Of a stretch of 64,000 bases of DNA, positions 1 through 9,010 are shown piece after piece (positions within the stretch are counted from its first letter, which is position 1; each line of letters opens with the position of its first letter). Both the position numbers and the translations under genes were made by a program. This DNA is from Actinomycetota bacterium. Lineage in GTDB: Bacteria > Actinomycetota > Thermoleophilia > Solirubrobacterales > 70-9. The notes beneath the pieces were generated by a model. That model was given only the letters and a program-made list of their open reading frames with translations, had not been told where the DNA came from and made no database searches. The stretch lies in assembly GCA_018268415.1 (NCBI GenBank), contig JAFDWO010000037.1, forward strand, positions 26,198-90,197, given 5' to 3'.

Positions 1-160
1 GGATGAACGGCGTGGTCGACCCCGCCGAGCTCCCCAGCAGTTCGTCGTAGAAGCTGGACATCCAGAAGATGACCAGGAAGAGGATCACGAACCAGGACCA
101 GTCGACCGCGATGCGGATCCCGCGGATGTGGAACAAGGTGATCGAGCCGCCGCCCAACAT
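1..160 (-). CDS. Site-2 protease family (M50) metallopeptidase, N-terminal part
   Basis: Only the first 53 codons are inside the window; the gene runs off the left edge. The start is the ATG whose complement is at 158-160, giving MLGGGSITLFHIRGIRIAVD. A short polar lead, then a 'GIRIAVDWSWF' motif, then a hydrophobic helix rich in Ile/Leu/Val/Phe, is the usual N-terminus of actinobacterial site-2 protease/CBS-type membrane peptidases. The HExxH zinc site is outside the window, so the family call rests on the N-terminus alone. It is divergent from the M28 peptidase gene, with only 35 bases between start codons. Confidence 0.6.
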   Translation of the reverse strand, partial: MLGGGSITLFHIRGIRIAVDWSWFVILFLVIFWMSSFYDELLGSSAGSTTPFI

Positions 161-195
161 GAAGTCAATGGTAAGCGGGTAGCGTCGCCGGCCAC

Positions 196-1407
196 ATGAC
201 CGATCACAGAGTTGACACACCCGCGCCAGGGGCCATCGGCGAGCCCGACCAGGCCTGGCTGCGGGCGCGGCTGGAGGAGCTCGAGCGCATCTACCGTCCC
301 TCTGCATCCGAGGGGGAGCGGCGCGCCGCCGAGTGGCTCGTCGACCACTTCCGCGCGCTCGGTGCCGAGGCCCGGATCGAGGCGGCCGACGCGCACGGCA
401 CCTACTGGTGGCCGCTCGGGCTGGGCACCGCCCTCGGGACCCTCGGCGGCGTCGCCGCGCTGCGCGGCAGGCGTGCCACCGGTGCCGCCCTCGGCCTTCT
501 CGGCGCCGCAGGCATCGCCTCCGACTTCCCGCCCCATCGACGCCGCCTGCGGGCGCTCCTCCCGCGCCGCACCACCTACAACGTCGTCTGCGAGATCGGC
601 GATCCCGACGCGGCCCAGACAATCGTGATCAGCGGCCACCACGACTCCGCCCACTCCGGCCTCGTCTTCCACCCGGCGATCCCGCGGATCGCCGACCGCC
701 TCGGCCTGATCGAGCGGGTCGACACCAGCCCGCCCCTGATGGCGCCGGTGATCGGCGGCCCGCTCCTCGTCGCCCTCGGGGCGCTCACCCGGATCAGGTC
801 CCTGACCAGGCTGGGCACCGCGCTGGGGACCGTCGCCACCGCGGCGATGGTCGAGATCGGCTCCCGCAAGGTCGTCCCCGGCGCCAACGACAACGGCAGC
901 GCGGTCGTCTCCCTGCTCGCGCTTTCCCGCCGACTCGCCGAGGCGCCCACCCCCGGCGTCCGCGTGATCCTCCTCTCGGCCGGCGCCGAGGAGTCCTTCA
1001 GCGAGGGCATGAAGGCCTTCGGCGAGCGCCACTTCGGGGAGCTCCCCACCGAGGGCACGCTCTTCCTCTGCTTCGAGGCGACCGGCTCACCGCACCTCCT
1101 GGTGCTGCGCGGTGAGGGCTTCCTGAAGATGTACGACTACCCGGCCCCGACGCTGGAGCTGCTCGACCGGACGGCGGCCGAGCTCGGCATCTGGCTCTAT
1201 CCCAACCTGCGCCTGCACAACGGCACCGACGGCCTCGAGCCGCTGGCCGCGGGCTACGAAACGGCGGTGATCGCCGGCTGCGACGACCGCAAGCAGCCCG
1301 CCAACTACCACTGGCCGAACGACCGCGCGGAAAACGTCGACTTTGGCTCCGTAGCCAACGGAATCAGGCTCGCGGAGGCGGTCATCAGGCGCCGCTGCAC
1401 AATGTGA
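196..1407 (+). CDS. M28 family zinc aminopeptidase-like membrane protein
   Basis: A 403-residue protein with the M28 (aminopeptidase S / Q-type carboxypeptidase) metal and catalytic motifs in order: GHHDSAHSG near residues 147-155, GANDNGS with the bridging Asp near 232, AGAEES with the Glu pair near 265-266, and a late His in YHWPND near 376. Hydrophobic Gly/Ala/Leu stretches near 70-112 and 178-215 could be membrane helices placed before and inside the catalytic domain, so it is probably membrane associated. The substrate cannot be inferred. It starts at ATG, shortly after the divergent site-2 protease gene. Confidence 0.8.
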   Translation: MTDHRVDTPAPGAIGEPDQAWLRARLEELERIYRPSASEGERRAAEWLVDHFRALGAEARIEAADAHGTYWWPLGLGTALGTLGGVAALRGRRATGAALGLLGAAGIASDFPPHRRRLRALLPRRTTYNVVCEIGDPDAAQTIVISGHHDSAHSGLVFHPAIPRIADRLGLIERVDTSPPLMAPVIGGPLLVALGALTRIRSLTRLGTALGTVATAAMVEIGSRKVVPGANDNGSAVVSLLALSRRLAEAPTPGVRVILLSAGAEESFSEGMKAFGERHFGELPTEGTLFLCFEATGSPHLLVLRGEGFLKMYDYPAPTLELLDRTAAELGIWLYPNLRLHNGTDGLEPLAAGYETAVIAGCDDRKQPANYHWPNDRAENVDFGSVANGIRLAEAVIRRRCTM

Positions 1408-1464
1408 TGAATTAGGCGAATCCCGACTGCCTGGTCGGATTTCGGCTGTATAGCATCCGGCCTC

Positions 1465-3153
1465 GTGCCAAGCCACGACGTACTCGTCATAGGGGCCGGG
1501 CTCGCCGGCCAGCGGGCCGCCCTCGCAGCCGCAGAGCAGGGCGTTTCCGTGGGGATCGTTTCGAAGGTTCACCCCGTCCGCTCCCATTCAAACGCCGCTC
1601 AGGGCGGCATCAACGCGGCTCTCAACCCTGATGACACGTGGGAGTCCCACGCGTTCGACACCGTGAAGGGCTCCGATTACCTGGGCGACCAGGACGCGAT
1701 CGAAGTCATGGCCCGTGAGGCCCCCGAAGAAATCCTCCACATGGAGCACCTCGGGGTCACCTTCCACCGCAACGAGGAAGGCAAGCTCGGGACCCGCGCG
1801 TTCGGCGGCGCCTCCGCCGCCCGCACGTACTACGTCGCCGACATCACCGGCCAGGCGATCATGCACGTGCTCTACGAGCAGCTGATGAAATATTCGGAGC
1901 AGATCACCCGCTACGAGGAGTGGTTCAGCTCCTCCCTGGCGATCGACGAGAACGGTGAGTGCTGCGGGGTCGTTACCCGCAACGTCGCCGACGGCTCGAT
2001 GGAACTCTTCCAGGCCAAATCGGTGATCCTCGCGACCGGCGGCAGCGGCCAGATCTGGAAGCCGACCACCAACGCCCTGATCTGCACCGGCGACGGCATC
2101 GCGATGGCCTACCGGGTCGGCGCCAAGCTGATGGACATGGAGATGATCCAGTACCACCCGACCACGCTGGCGGGCAAGGGCTTCCTGATCACCGAGGGTG
2201 CCCGTGGTGAGGGCGCCCTGCTCCTGAACAAGAACGGCGAACGCTTCATGGAGAAGTACGCGCCGAACAAGATGGAGCTCGCCTCGCGCGACGTCGTCTC
2301 CCGCGCCGAGCAGACCGAGATCAACGAGGGCCGCGGCTTCCCCGACGGGACCGTCGCGCTCGACATCACCGTGGTGCCGAAAAAGCGCATCCACGAGGCG
2401 CTCCGCGAGATCGTCCTCGTCGGCCGTGACTTTGCCGGCGTCGACATCACCCGCGAACCGATCCACATCAAGCCGGGTAACCATTACACGATGGGCGGGG
2501 TCAAGACCGACGTCGAGGGCCGCACCGACATCCCCGGCCTCTACGCCGCGGGCGAGGTGGCCTGCGTCTCCGTCCACGGCGGCAACCGGCTCGGCGCCAA
2601 CTCGCTGCTCGACACGCTGATCTTCGGCAAGCACTCCGGCCGCGACGCCGCGGCGCGGGCGCTGCGGACCGACTGGTCGAAGCCCTCCGGCAAGGTGCTG
2701 GAGGACGAGCAGGCGATGGTCGACGACATCAACGGCCGCGAGAAGGGCTCCGGCCGGCGCGTCTCGGAGATCAAGCTCGAGCTGGGCCAGACGATGGACG
2801 CGAAAGTCGCCGTGTTCCGCGACGAGGCGGGCATCACCGAAGCGCTGGAGACGGTGCGCCGCCTCAAGGAGGAGGCGAAGACCGCCTACATCGACGACCA
2901 CGGTCAGGTCTTCAACCAGGACCTGATGGGCGCGATCGAGCTCGGCTACATGCTCGACTGCGCCGAGTGCTCCTGCATCGGCGCGCTGGAGCGCAAGGAG
3001 AGCCGCGGCGCCCAGTACCGCACCGATTACCCGGAGCGCAACGACGAGGAGTGGCTCAAACACATCAACCTCGAGAAGACCGAGGACGGCCCGGAGATCT
3101 CTTACTCAGAGGTCACGATCACCCAGTGGCAACCGGAAGCGAGGACGTACTGA
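1465..3153 (+). CDS. sdhA: Succinate dehydrogenase/fumarate reductase flavoprotein subunit
   Basis: 562 residues from a GTG start. It has the N-terminal dinucleotide fold ([17 protein letters not shown]), the [14 protein letters not shown] segment whose His normally carries covalent FAD, the HPTTL and TEGARGEGA active-site motifs, and the HYTMGG and [23 protein letters not shown]-domain motifs. It oxidises succinate or reduces fumarate and passes electrons to the iron-sulfur subunit. The stop and the next ATG share one base (TGATG), so translation of sdhA and sdhB is probably coupled. It belongs to a three-gene operon without membrane-anchor sdhC/sdhD genes. Confidence 0.95.
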   Translation: MPSHDVLVIGAGLAGQRAALAAAEQGVSVGIVSKVHPVRSHSNAAQGGINAALNPDDTWESHAFDTVKGSDYLGDQDAIEVMAREAPEEILHMEHLGVTFHRNEEGKLGTRAFGGASAARTYYVADITGQAIMHVLYEQLMKYSEQITRYEEWFSSSLAIDENGECCGVVTRNVADGSMELFQAKSVILATGGSGQIWKPTTNALICTGDGIAMAYRVGAKLMDMEMIQYHPTTLAGKGFLITEGARGEGALLLNKNGERFMEKYAPNKMELASRDVVSRAEQTEINEGRGFPDGTVALDITVVPKKRIHEALREIVLVGRDFAGVDITREPIHIKPGNHYTMGGVKTDVEGRTDIPGLYAAGEVACVSVHGGNRLGANSLLDTLIFGKHSGRDAAARALRTDWSKPSGKVLEDEQAMVDDINGREKGSGRRVSEIKLELGQTMDAKVAVFRDEAGITEALETVRRLKEEAKTAYIDDHGQVFNQDLMGAIELGYMLDCAECSCIGALERKESRGAQYRTDYPERNDEEWLKHINLEKTEDGPEISYSEVTITQWQPEARTY

Positions 3154-4316
3154 TGGCCGACTACACGATCAAAGTCAGGCGCTACCAGCCGGAGAGCGGC
3201 GATCCCGCGTACTGGGAGGAGTTCAACGTCGAGCTCGATCCCTCGCTGTCGGTCCTCGACGGCCTGCTGCAGGCCAAGGACCGCGACGACGGCTCGCTGG
3301 CGGTGCGCTGCTCCTGCCGGGCGGCGATCTGCGGCTCCTGCGGGATGAAGATCAACGGTAAGTCCGGGCTCGGCTGCCAGACCCAGATCGGCGAGGCCCA
3401 GGAGGCTGCCGACAAGAAGGCGTCGGCCGTCGGCGGCGAGTCCGAGGGCAACGTGATCGTGATCGAGCCGATGGGCAACCAGCCGGTGATCAAGGACCTG
3501 GTCACCGACATGGAGTCGACCCACTGGACCAAGTTCCGCCGCGTCACGCCCTGGCTCCTCCCCCACGGCGAGCCGCCCGAGCGCGAGTACATCGTCGAGC
3601 CGGAATCGATGGTCGACATCACCCAGTCGATGGCCTGCATCCAGTGCGGCGCCTGCGTCTCCTCCTGCCTCTCGATGGAAGCCGACCCGCTCTTCATCGG
3701 CCCGGCGGCCCTCGCCAAGGCCTACCGCTTCGTCGGCGACCCGCGCGACGCGGAGACCCTGGAGCGCCTCACCGACCTGGCCAAGGATCCGCACGGGATC
3801 TACGACTGCACGCACTGCTTCAGCTGCGTCGACGCCTGCCCCAAGGGCGTGGCGCCGATGGACCAGATCATGCGCCTGCGTCGCAAAGCCGGCGAGCACG
3901 GCATCGAGGACCCGAACTCCGGGCATGCCCACGAGATGGCCTTCGTCAACATCATCGAGAAGAAGGGCACCCTCGACGAGAGCCTCCTGCTGCAGGAGTC
4001 CTTCGCCCCCGGCGTCCTCGGCAAGCTGATGCCGTCGAAACGGGCGATCAAGGAAATGATCGGCTCCCTGCCGACCGCGATCCGTGGCATCAAGACCGGC
4101 AAGATGCGCTCGCTGCCGAAGCTGATCCCCGGCGTCCACCACAAGCTCCCGGGCGGTGCCCAGGACGACGTGAAGGCGATCTACAAGCGCGCCGAGGAGT
4201 CGAACATCGAATTCAACCTGTACATCAAGGGCGAGGAGGGCGACCAGGAGGCCGCCGTCGAGGAGCGCCTCGAGCCTGCCGCCGCCCCGGGAGCCGAGGA
4301 GGCCTCCAATGGCTGA
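3153..4316 (+). CDS. sdhB: Succinate dehydrogenase/fumarate reductase iron-sulfur subunit, E-type
   Basis: 387 residues, clearly longer than the roughly 240 of classical SdhB. The [2Fe-2S] ligands are at C53, C55, C60 and C63 with a later Cys near 75 ([12 protein letters not shown]). The first ferredoxin motif is [11 protein letters not shown] (C162, C165, C168, C172). The second is [14 protein letters not shown] (C219, C222, C225, C229). In classical SdhB the position equal to C222 is not Cys and the site holds [3Fe-4S]. The extra Cys here predicts a second [4Fe-4S], as known for E-type succinate:quinone reductases. The last 8 bases overlap the downstream gene. Confidence 0.93.
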   Translation: MADYTIKVRRYQPESGDPAYWEEFNVELDPSLSVLDGLLQAKDRDDGSLAVRCSCRAAICGSCGMKINGKSGLGCQTQIGEAQEAADKKASAVGGESEGNVIVIEPMGNQPVIKDLVTDMESTHWTKFRRVTPWLLPHGEPPEREYIVEPESMVDITQSMACIQCGACVSSCLSMEADPLFIGPAALAKAYRFVGDPRDAETLERLTDLAKDPHGIYDCTHCFSCVDACPKGVAPMDQIMRLRRKAGEHGIEDPNSGHAHEMAFVNIIEKKGTLDESLLLQESFAPGVLGKLMPSKRAIKEMIGSLPTAIRGIKTGKMRSLPKLIPGVHHKLPGGAQDDVKAIYKRAEESNIEFNLYIKGEEGDQEAAVEERLEPAAAPGAEEASNG

Positions 4317-5220
4317 TCAGATCAAAGTCGCCTACTGGCCCGGCTGCGTCTCGCGCGGCTTCACGCCCGAGCTGCACGGCTCGATGGCGCTGGTCGCGCA
4401 GAAGCTCGGCATCGAGCTGGTCGAACTCGACCGCGCCAACTGCAGCGGCGCCGGCGTGATCGCCGAGCACAACCAGGAGCTCGCCGACACGCTGAACGCG
4501 CGCACCTTCGCGCTCGCCCAGCAGACCGGCCTCTCGATGATGAACATTTGCTCGACCTGCCAGGGCGCGCAGTCGGAGTGCCAGCAGCGCCTCGACGCCG
4601 ACTCCGGCTACCGGGCGCACATCAACGAGGTGCTCTCCGGCCAGGGCCTCTCCTACGAGAAGTCGGCCGACGGCTCCTGGAACAACAAAAACTTCCTCTG
4701 GCTGCTGGTCGAGGATTATGGGCTCGACCGCCTCGCCGACCAGGTGAAGCGGCCGCTCTCCGGCCTCCGCGTCGGGCCCTTCTACGGCTGCTACATCGTG
4801 CGGCCGAAGGAGCGCCTCGGCTACGACAAGTACCCCGACCGCGACATCTACCTGGAGAAGGTCATCGAGGTCCTCGGCGGCCAGATCGTCGAGTACGACG
4901 GGGCACGCAAATGCTGCGGCTTCCCGGTCATCACGATGAACCGCGAGACCTCCCTGACCCAGGCGGGCACCCACGTCGGCGACGCGATCGACGCCGGCGC
5001 CGACTGCCTCGTCACCCCCTGCCCCCTCTGCCACCTGAACCTGGACATGCAGCAGCCGGAGGCGGCCAAGGTCGTCAACCGCGATCTCGGCCTCGCCGTC
5101 CTGCACCTCCCCCAACTGGTCGGCCTGGCCCTCGGCGCGACGCCGAAGGAACTGGGCATGAACAAGCACATCGCCTCGACCAAGTGGGTCGAGGAGCGCC
5201 TCACCGCGGTTCCCGCCTAG
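4309..5220 (+). CDS. sdhE: SdhE/HdrB-like CCG-domain subunit of E-type succinate dehydrogenase
   Basis: 303 residues with two Cys-rich CCG domains like those of heterodisulfide reductase subunit B and archaeal/Campylobacterota SdhE. Domain 1 has C13, C45 followed by Ser46, then C81 and C84. Domain 2 is complete: C161, C202-C203, C238 and C241. In E-type enzymes this subunit replaces the transmembrane SdhC/SdhD anchors and probably attaches through amphipathic helices; I see no transmembrane helix. It overlaps sdhB by 8 bases. The Ser at position 46, in place of the second Cys of the CC pair, means domain 1 may not bind a standard cluster. Confidence 0.9.
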   Translation: MADQIKVAYWPGCVSRGFTPELHGSMALVAQKLGIELVELDRANCSGAGVIAEHNQELADTLNARTFALAQQTGLSMMNICSTCQGAQSECQQRLDADSGYRAHINEVLSGQGLSYEKSADGSWNNKNFLWLLVEDYGLDRLADQVKRPLSGLRVGPFYGCYIVRPKERLGYDKYPDRDIYLEKVIEVLGGQIVEYDGARKCCGFPVITMNRETSLTQAGTHVGDAIDAGADCLVTPCPLCHLNLDMQQPEAAKVVNRDLGLAVLHLPQLVGLALGATPKELGMNKHIASTKWVEERLTAVPA

Positions 5221-5280
5221 GGACCACGGGAGTTCGCGAGGCGGGGCCGTCGAGGCGACGAGCCCCTCGCACCTCGTGGG

Positions 5281-5327
5281 TTGATGGGCCGGAAACTCAA
5301 GCTGAGCTTGAGTTTCCGGCCCATCAA
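5281..5327. repeat. 47-nt palindrome (P family, copy 1)
   Basis: A perfect inverted repeat with two 23-nt arms around one central base, 60 bases after the sdhE stop. Left arm begins TTGATGGGCCGGAAACTC. It could act as a bidirectional RNA hairpin at the operon end but has no T tract. Related 47-nt copies lie at 7316, 19093 and 25803. Confidence 0.9.
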
Positions 5328-5359
5328 CCGTGGCACCAGGCCAGCGCGGGATCCGAGGC

Positions 5360-5765
5360 GGCCCGCGACCCGCAGGCCGCATCCTCGGCCGGGCGTCCGA
5401 AGTGTGTCCTGGGACGGGAGACCGAGGGGACAAGCCGTCACACGGATAGGACAAAGTTCGACTTCCGTGAAGGTTTCGCCGGGGGTCGGATCCGGGACGT
5501 CGCCGTCGTGACGAAGACGCCGGGAACGTCACTCTTCGCGGCCTTCCGGGACCCGTTTCCGGCCCGGGATCCAGGAGCCCGAGACGCGCGGTCGACCTTA
5601 CCCACCTAAAACGGGGGGTAAGGTCGACCGCGCGATCGCGACCCATGAGGAAGTCGGGAGGAACCGTGGAGTTCCCGGAGTCTTCCCGACGCGTCACGGA
5701 CCCTCCACCGGTTTCATACCCGGCCGTCTCGGCCACGGCCACAGCCTGCCCGGGCAGTCACTGGT
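5360..5765 (-). repeat. Composite hairpin element, copy 1 (reversed, truncated)
   Basis: Noncoding block between sdhE and the winged-helix gene. It contains, in the order opposite to the other copies, a CGTCCGAAG unit, the conserved 'GACGCCGGGAACGTCAC' segment, a 46-nt palindrome at 5587-5632, 'GAGTTCCC' and 'TTCATACCCGG' boundary sequences, and the left half of the B hairpin. The B hairpin stops inside its loop (CACAGCCTGCC) near 5755, so this copy looks broken. No ORF frame is conserved with the other copies. Confidence 0.7.
5587..5632. repeat. 46-nt palindrome (C module, copy 1)
   Basis: Perfect 17-nt arms CGCGGTCGACCTTACCC and GGGTAAGGTCGACCGCG around a 12-nt loop. It occupies the same place as the 46-nt palindromes of the other composite elements but has unrelated arms. 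Confidence 0.85.
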
Positions 5766-5878
5766 TATAAGAAACTGCGGGTTCTTTGGTCGGGAGTTTT
5801 TCGAACGCGAGATTGTGTTAATCCCGTGAACATTTGAAGCATTCTCGGCGCCTATCCCTCATACTTGACGCGCAGAGC

Positions 5879-6346
5879 ATGAGCCCCGCGGTCGAGCAGA
5901 TTCGTAAGACGGTCGAAGAGCGGATTCGTGAGTTGCGGCCCGTGATCGACGAGCTGGAGCAGCTCCAGGGCATCCTCTCCCTCCTCGAAGGCGAGGAGGT
6001 CACGCGCAAAGGCGAAGACGCCCCGTCCGACGGCCTCGCCGCCCTCCTGGCCCAGGCCGGCATCGACGCCGACGCGACCTCCCGCCAGCCGATTCGCCGC
6101 TCGCGCCGCGGTACCAAACCGGGCCGCGACGGCCGCGCCCCCCAGGGCGCCAACAAGCAGCTGATCATCGAAGCGGTGATGCAGGACCCCGGCGTCACCG
6201 CCACCGAAATCGCCGAGCGCACCGGCGTCAAGCGCACCGTCGTCTCCGCGACGATCAACCGCCTCAAGCGCAACGGCGAGCTCGAGCCCCTCGGCCAAGG
6301 CGTCCGCGTCCCCAGCGGCCGCCGCCTCGCCGCCCTCGCCCAGTAG
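5879..6346 (+). CDS. Winged-helix/MarR-like DNA-binding protein
   Basis: 155 residues from ATG 5879 (MSPAVEQIRK); a TTG 45 bases upstream in the same frame is a weaker start. Residues about 5-45 form an amphipathic, probably coiled-coil helix, followed by a charged Arg-rich linker. The C-terminal 55 residues hold a helix-turn-helix of MarR/GntR style (GVTATEIAERTGVKRTVVSATINRLKRNGELEP). Likely a small transcription regulator or nucleoid-associated protein. The target is unknown. Composite elements lie on both sides. Confidence 0.75.
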   Translation: MSPAVEQIRKTVEERIRELRPVIDELEQLQGILSLLEGEEVTRKGEDAPSDGLAALLAQAGIDADATSRQPIRRSRRGTKPGRDGRAPQGANKQLIIEAVMQDPGVTATEIAERTGVKRTVVSATINRLKRNGELEPLGQGVRVPSGRRLAALAQ

Positions 6347-6510
6347 CCGCGACGTCCGCGAGCGGCCCGGCGGTTGATTGCGGGCGTGGCGCCCGTCCGA
6401 GGTGCGGCGCGGGGGCGCGTAGCGCCCCGGCCCCGGCCTCCCACCGTCCGAGATGACGCGCGGCGGCGCGTGGCGCCGCGACCCCGGCGCCCCGGACCCG
6501 TCCGAGTTGC

Positions 6511-6568
6511 GTCCCGGGCGCCTCATGGCGGTCCTGGCAGGCTGTGACCGCCATGAGGCGCCCGGGAC
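6511..6568 (-). repeat. 58-nt hairpin (F module)
   Basis: Arms GTCCCGGGCGCCTCATGGCG and CGCCATGAGGCGCCCGGGAC extended by GTC/GAC around the loop CTGGCAGGCTGTG. Other copies have CTC/GAG at the extension, a compensatory change. Confidence 0.9.
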
Positions 6569-6858
6569 GGGAGGGGGTCGTGGGGAGGGCGGGTACAGGG
6601 ACGGGAGGGGTTCGTAGGGAAGAGAGCACAGGGATGTGAGGGGGTCGTGGGGAGGCGGGCACGGGGACGGGAGGGGGTCGTGAAAAAGACGACACAGGGA
6701 TGAGGGGAGACACAGGGACGTCACGAAGTAGGACCTCCGTGACGGGTCCGTGCGGGAGGGGCCACACCCCGCCCCGATCGGTGACGAGGATGCCGGGAAC
6801 GTCACATTCTCGGGAGCCTTCGGTCTCTTTCCGGGCCTGGATCGGAGGGTCGAATACA

Positions 6859-6904
6859 CGCTGCGTGTTTTGACCCCCCTATACGGTGGAAAACCCACGC
6901 AGCG
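6859..6904 (-). repeat. 46-nt palindrome (C module, copy 2)
   Basis: Outer arms CGCTGCGTG/CACGCAGCG. Read in reverse complement it is nearly identical to the copy at 63635 and unrelated to those at 21545, 40231 and 5587. Confidence 0.8.
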
Positions 6905-7048
6905 CGTCCGTGACGGTTGGACAACACGGGAGGAGGCGTCTGGTTCCCTACGTCTTCGTGACGGGGTCGCTCCTCCGTGATGGATCCGTCACGGATCCGT
7001 GGCGCTCCCGTGGGTTTCCCGTGGGCCTTCCTCCACCGCTTTCATACC

Positions 7049-7100
7049 CGGCCGTCTCGGCCACGGCCACAGCCTGCCAGGGCCGTGGACGAGACGGCCG
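7049..7100 (-). repeat. 52-nt hairpin (B module)
   Basis: Arms CGGCCGTCTCGGCCACGGCC and GGCCGTGGACGAGACGGCCG around the loop CACAGCCTGCCAG, which is the reverse complement of the F loop at 6511. Confidence 0.9.
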
Positions 7101-7315
7101 CATCCCTTGTCGCCACAGGCGCCAGCTCGAGGGGGTCGGGGGCCTTCGCCCACGGGCGACAGCCTGGGAAGGCCGCGGATCTGAGCGGGCGCCAGCCCGC
7201 GGGGTCCACCTGCCTTTCCCGCGGGCGGCAGCTTCAAGAGGTCCCATCCCTTCCCGGGCGACAGCTCGAGGGGGCCGGGCCCTTCCCCCCGGCGCCACCG
7301 GCCGCGCCACACCGG

Positions 7316-7362
7316 TTGATGGGCCGAAAACTCAACTATGTCTTGGGTTTTCGGCCCATCAA
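7316..7362. repeat. 47-nt palindrome (P family, copy 2)
   Basis: TTGATGGGCCGAAAAC paired with GTTTTCGGCCCATCAA; the central 15 nt pair poorly. Relative to copy 1 the pair CCGGAAAC/GTTTCCGG has become CCGAAAAC/GTTTTCGG, so both arms changed together. Bases 7363-7583 downstream hold no gene I can support. Confidence 0.85.
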
Positions 7363-7583
7363 CATCGGGGTCGGGAGGAAGTGTGGCGCGGATGAGGTCG
7401 GCTAGGCGAGCATCACCGGCAACAGGGCGTCTCTTCCCAGGGCCCGATCCTTACGGCGCGGAACTCGCGCGCCGGCGATCTAGCGTTGCAGGCGGGGCGA
7501 GCACGAGGTGGACCGTGATGGTCACGATCATGCCGGGCCACCAAATCGTCGAAAGTGGAACATCGCGGTGAGCGTGTGGACGG

Positions 7584-7877
7584 TTAGAGGCCGAGGACTT
7601 TGTAGATCACGGCTCCTGCGATCGACATCACACCGCCGGCTACGATCTTGTCCCACCTGGCGAGCCGAGCGTCGATCTTGTCGAACCGAACGTCGACCTC
7701 GTTCAGCCGTTCATTCAGTTGCTGTTTCGTGGCTACTTTCTCGAACCGTTCGTCCACCTTGTCGAAGCGGGCTTCGACCTTGTCTTCGAATCGCTCGAAC
7801 CGGTCTTCAAATCGACCAACGCGATCGGAGAGATCGTCGATGCGCTTTTCGGTAGAGCTCGCCTCCATCACACTCAC
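7584..7877 (-). CDS. Small coiled-coil protein with C-terminal membrane helix
   Basis: 97 residues from a GTG (alternative start: ATG four codons in, MEASSTEKR). Residues 8-70 are a long heptad-rich helix with repeating FDK(V/I)D(E/A)RF units (RVGRFEDRFERFEDKVEARF onward), then a hydrophobic C-terminal segment (IVAGGVMSIAGAVIYKVLGL). This layout resembles DUF1640-like or holin-like coiled-coil membrane proteins. The function is unknown. The only gene within 200 bases is the divergently placed asd operon end. Confidence 0.6.
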   Translation of the reverse strand: MSVMEASSTEKRIDDLSDRVGRFEDRFERFEDKVEARFDKVDERFEKVATKQQLNERLNEVDVRFDKIDARLARWDKIVAGGVMSIAGAVIYKVLGL

Positions 7878-7956
7878 GGAGGGACTGTAGGAGGAGGGCC
7901 GCCCCCATGGGAAACGGAAGTGGAACCTTTGGGTTAAGACTCGAGGAGGCCGGCGC

Positions 7957-8997
7957 TCAGCGCCGACTCAGCAGCCAGCCGCGGTCGACCAGGAGCTCGG
8001 CCACCTGGACGGCGTTGGTGGCAGCACCCTTGCGGAGGTTGTCGCCGGCAACCCAGATGTTGAGGGTGCGCTCGTGGCTGGGGTCGCGCCGGATGCGACC
8101 GACGAGGACGTCGTCCTGGCCGGCGGCGTCGATGGCGAGGGGGTAATCGGCGGCAGCGGGGTTGTCGATGACCTGGACGCCGACGGATTCGGCGAGCAGG
8201 GACCGACAATCCTCGGGCGAAAGGTCCTCGCGCGTCTGCAGGTTGATCGACTCCGAGTGGCCGACGAAGACAGGGACGCGGGCGCAGGTGGCGGAGATGC
8301 CGACCTCCTCGCCGAAGCCGAGGATCTTGCGCGTCTCGGCCATCACCTTGCGCTCCTCGGTCGTGTAGTCGTCGCCGTCCTTGAAGCTCTCCACCTGAGG
8401 CAGCACGTTGAAGGCGATCTGACGCGGGTAGACCGCGGGCGCGGGCGGGTCTTCGTCGGCGAGGATCGCCCGCGCCTGGGCGCGCAACTCTTCGATCGCC
8501 TTCTGGCCGGTCCCGGAGACCGCCTGGTAGCTGGAGACGATCAGCCGCTCCAGCCCGACCGCGCGATGGATCGGCGCCAGCGCCATCAGCGCCGTCATCG
8601 TGGTGCAGTTCGGGTTGGCGACGATGCCCCGGTGGTTCTCGGCGGCCTCGTCGTTGACGCCCGCGACGACCAGCGGCACCTCGTCGTGCATGCGCCAGTA
8701 GGAAGTGTTGTCGACCACGGTCGCCCCCGCCTCGACGAAGCGCGGCGACCACTCGGCGCTGACCGCGCCACCCGGCGAGGACAACACCACGTCGATGCCC
8801 TGGATCGTCTCGGCGTTCAGCGGCTGCACGGTCAGCGTGCCGCCACCCCACTCCAGCTCCTTGCCCGCCGAGCGCTCCGACGCGTACCCCACCACCTCGC
8901 GCGCCGGGAAGCCGCGCTCGTGGAGCAGCCGCAGGATCGTCGACCCGACCGCACCGGTCGCGCCCATCACCCCGACTCTGTAGCCGTCGCCCGCCAT
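7957..8997 (-). CDS. asd: Aspartate-semialdehyde dehydrogenase
   Basis: 346 residues from ATG 8997 (MAGDGYRVGVMGATGAVGST). Reduces aspartyl phosphate to aspartate semialdehyde with NADPH, the branch-point step for lysine/diaminopimelate, threonine and methionine. Visible features are the N-terminal NADP-binding GATGAVG loop, the catalytic Cys in NPNCTT (about residue 131), the SSYQAVSGTGQKA segment and the substrate-binding CARVPVFVGHSE motif with its His. It lies 13 bases after the aspartokinase stop and is probably co-transcribed with it. Confidence 0.95.
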   Translation of the reverse strand: MAGDGYRVGVMGATGAVGSTILRLLHERGFPAREVVGYASERSAGKELEWGGGTLTVQPLNAETIQGIDVVLSSPGGAVSAEWSPRFVEAGATVVDNTSYWRMHDEVPLVVAGVNDEAAENHRGIVANPNCTTMTALMALAPIHRAVGLERLIVSSYQAVSGTGQKAIEELRAQARAILADEDPPAPAVYPRQIAFNVLPQVESFKDGDDYTTEERKVMAETRKILGFGEEVGISATCARVPVFVGHSESINLQTREDLSPEDCRSLLAESVGVQVIDNPAAADYPLAIDAAGQDDVLVGRIRRDPSHERTLNIWVAGDNLRKGAATNAVQVAELLVDRGWLLSRR

Positions 8998-9010
8998 CGC
9001 TGCAGGCGTG

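Larger units (their letters stand above)
6365..7300 (-). repeat. Composite hairpin element, copy 2 (reversed)
   Basis: Noncoding block of about 0.94 kb between the convergent winged-helix gene and the small coiled-coil gene. Left to right it holds CGTCCGAGG/CGTCCGAGA units (module G), the F hairpin at 6511, GGGAGGGGGTCGTG repeats (E), the GCCGGGAACGTCAC segment (D region), the C palindrome at 6859, the GTTGGACAACACGGGAGGAG motif, the B hairpin at 7049 and GGGCGACAG-type tandem units (A). This is the exact reverse of the order in copies 3, 5, 6 and 7. Confidence 0.85.

Noticed and set aside
1588..3063. 491-residue minus-strand open frame opposite sdhA
   Set aside because: Antisense shadow of a strongly recognised gene; composition is that of a reversed high-GC gene.
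4225..5742. 505-residue minus-strand open frame across sdhE and the intergenic palindrome
   Set aside because: Shadow frame; it crosses the P palindrome and element copy 1 and matches nothing.
5221..7583. Insertion sequence or transposon with its own transposase
   Set aside because: No transposase, recombinase or HUH-type frame is found in or beside any of the element copies in this window; if mobile, the elements depend on a protein encoded elsewhere.
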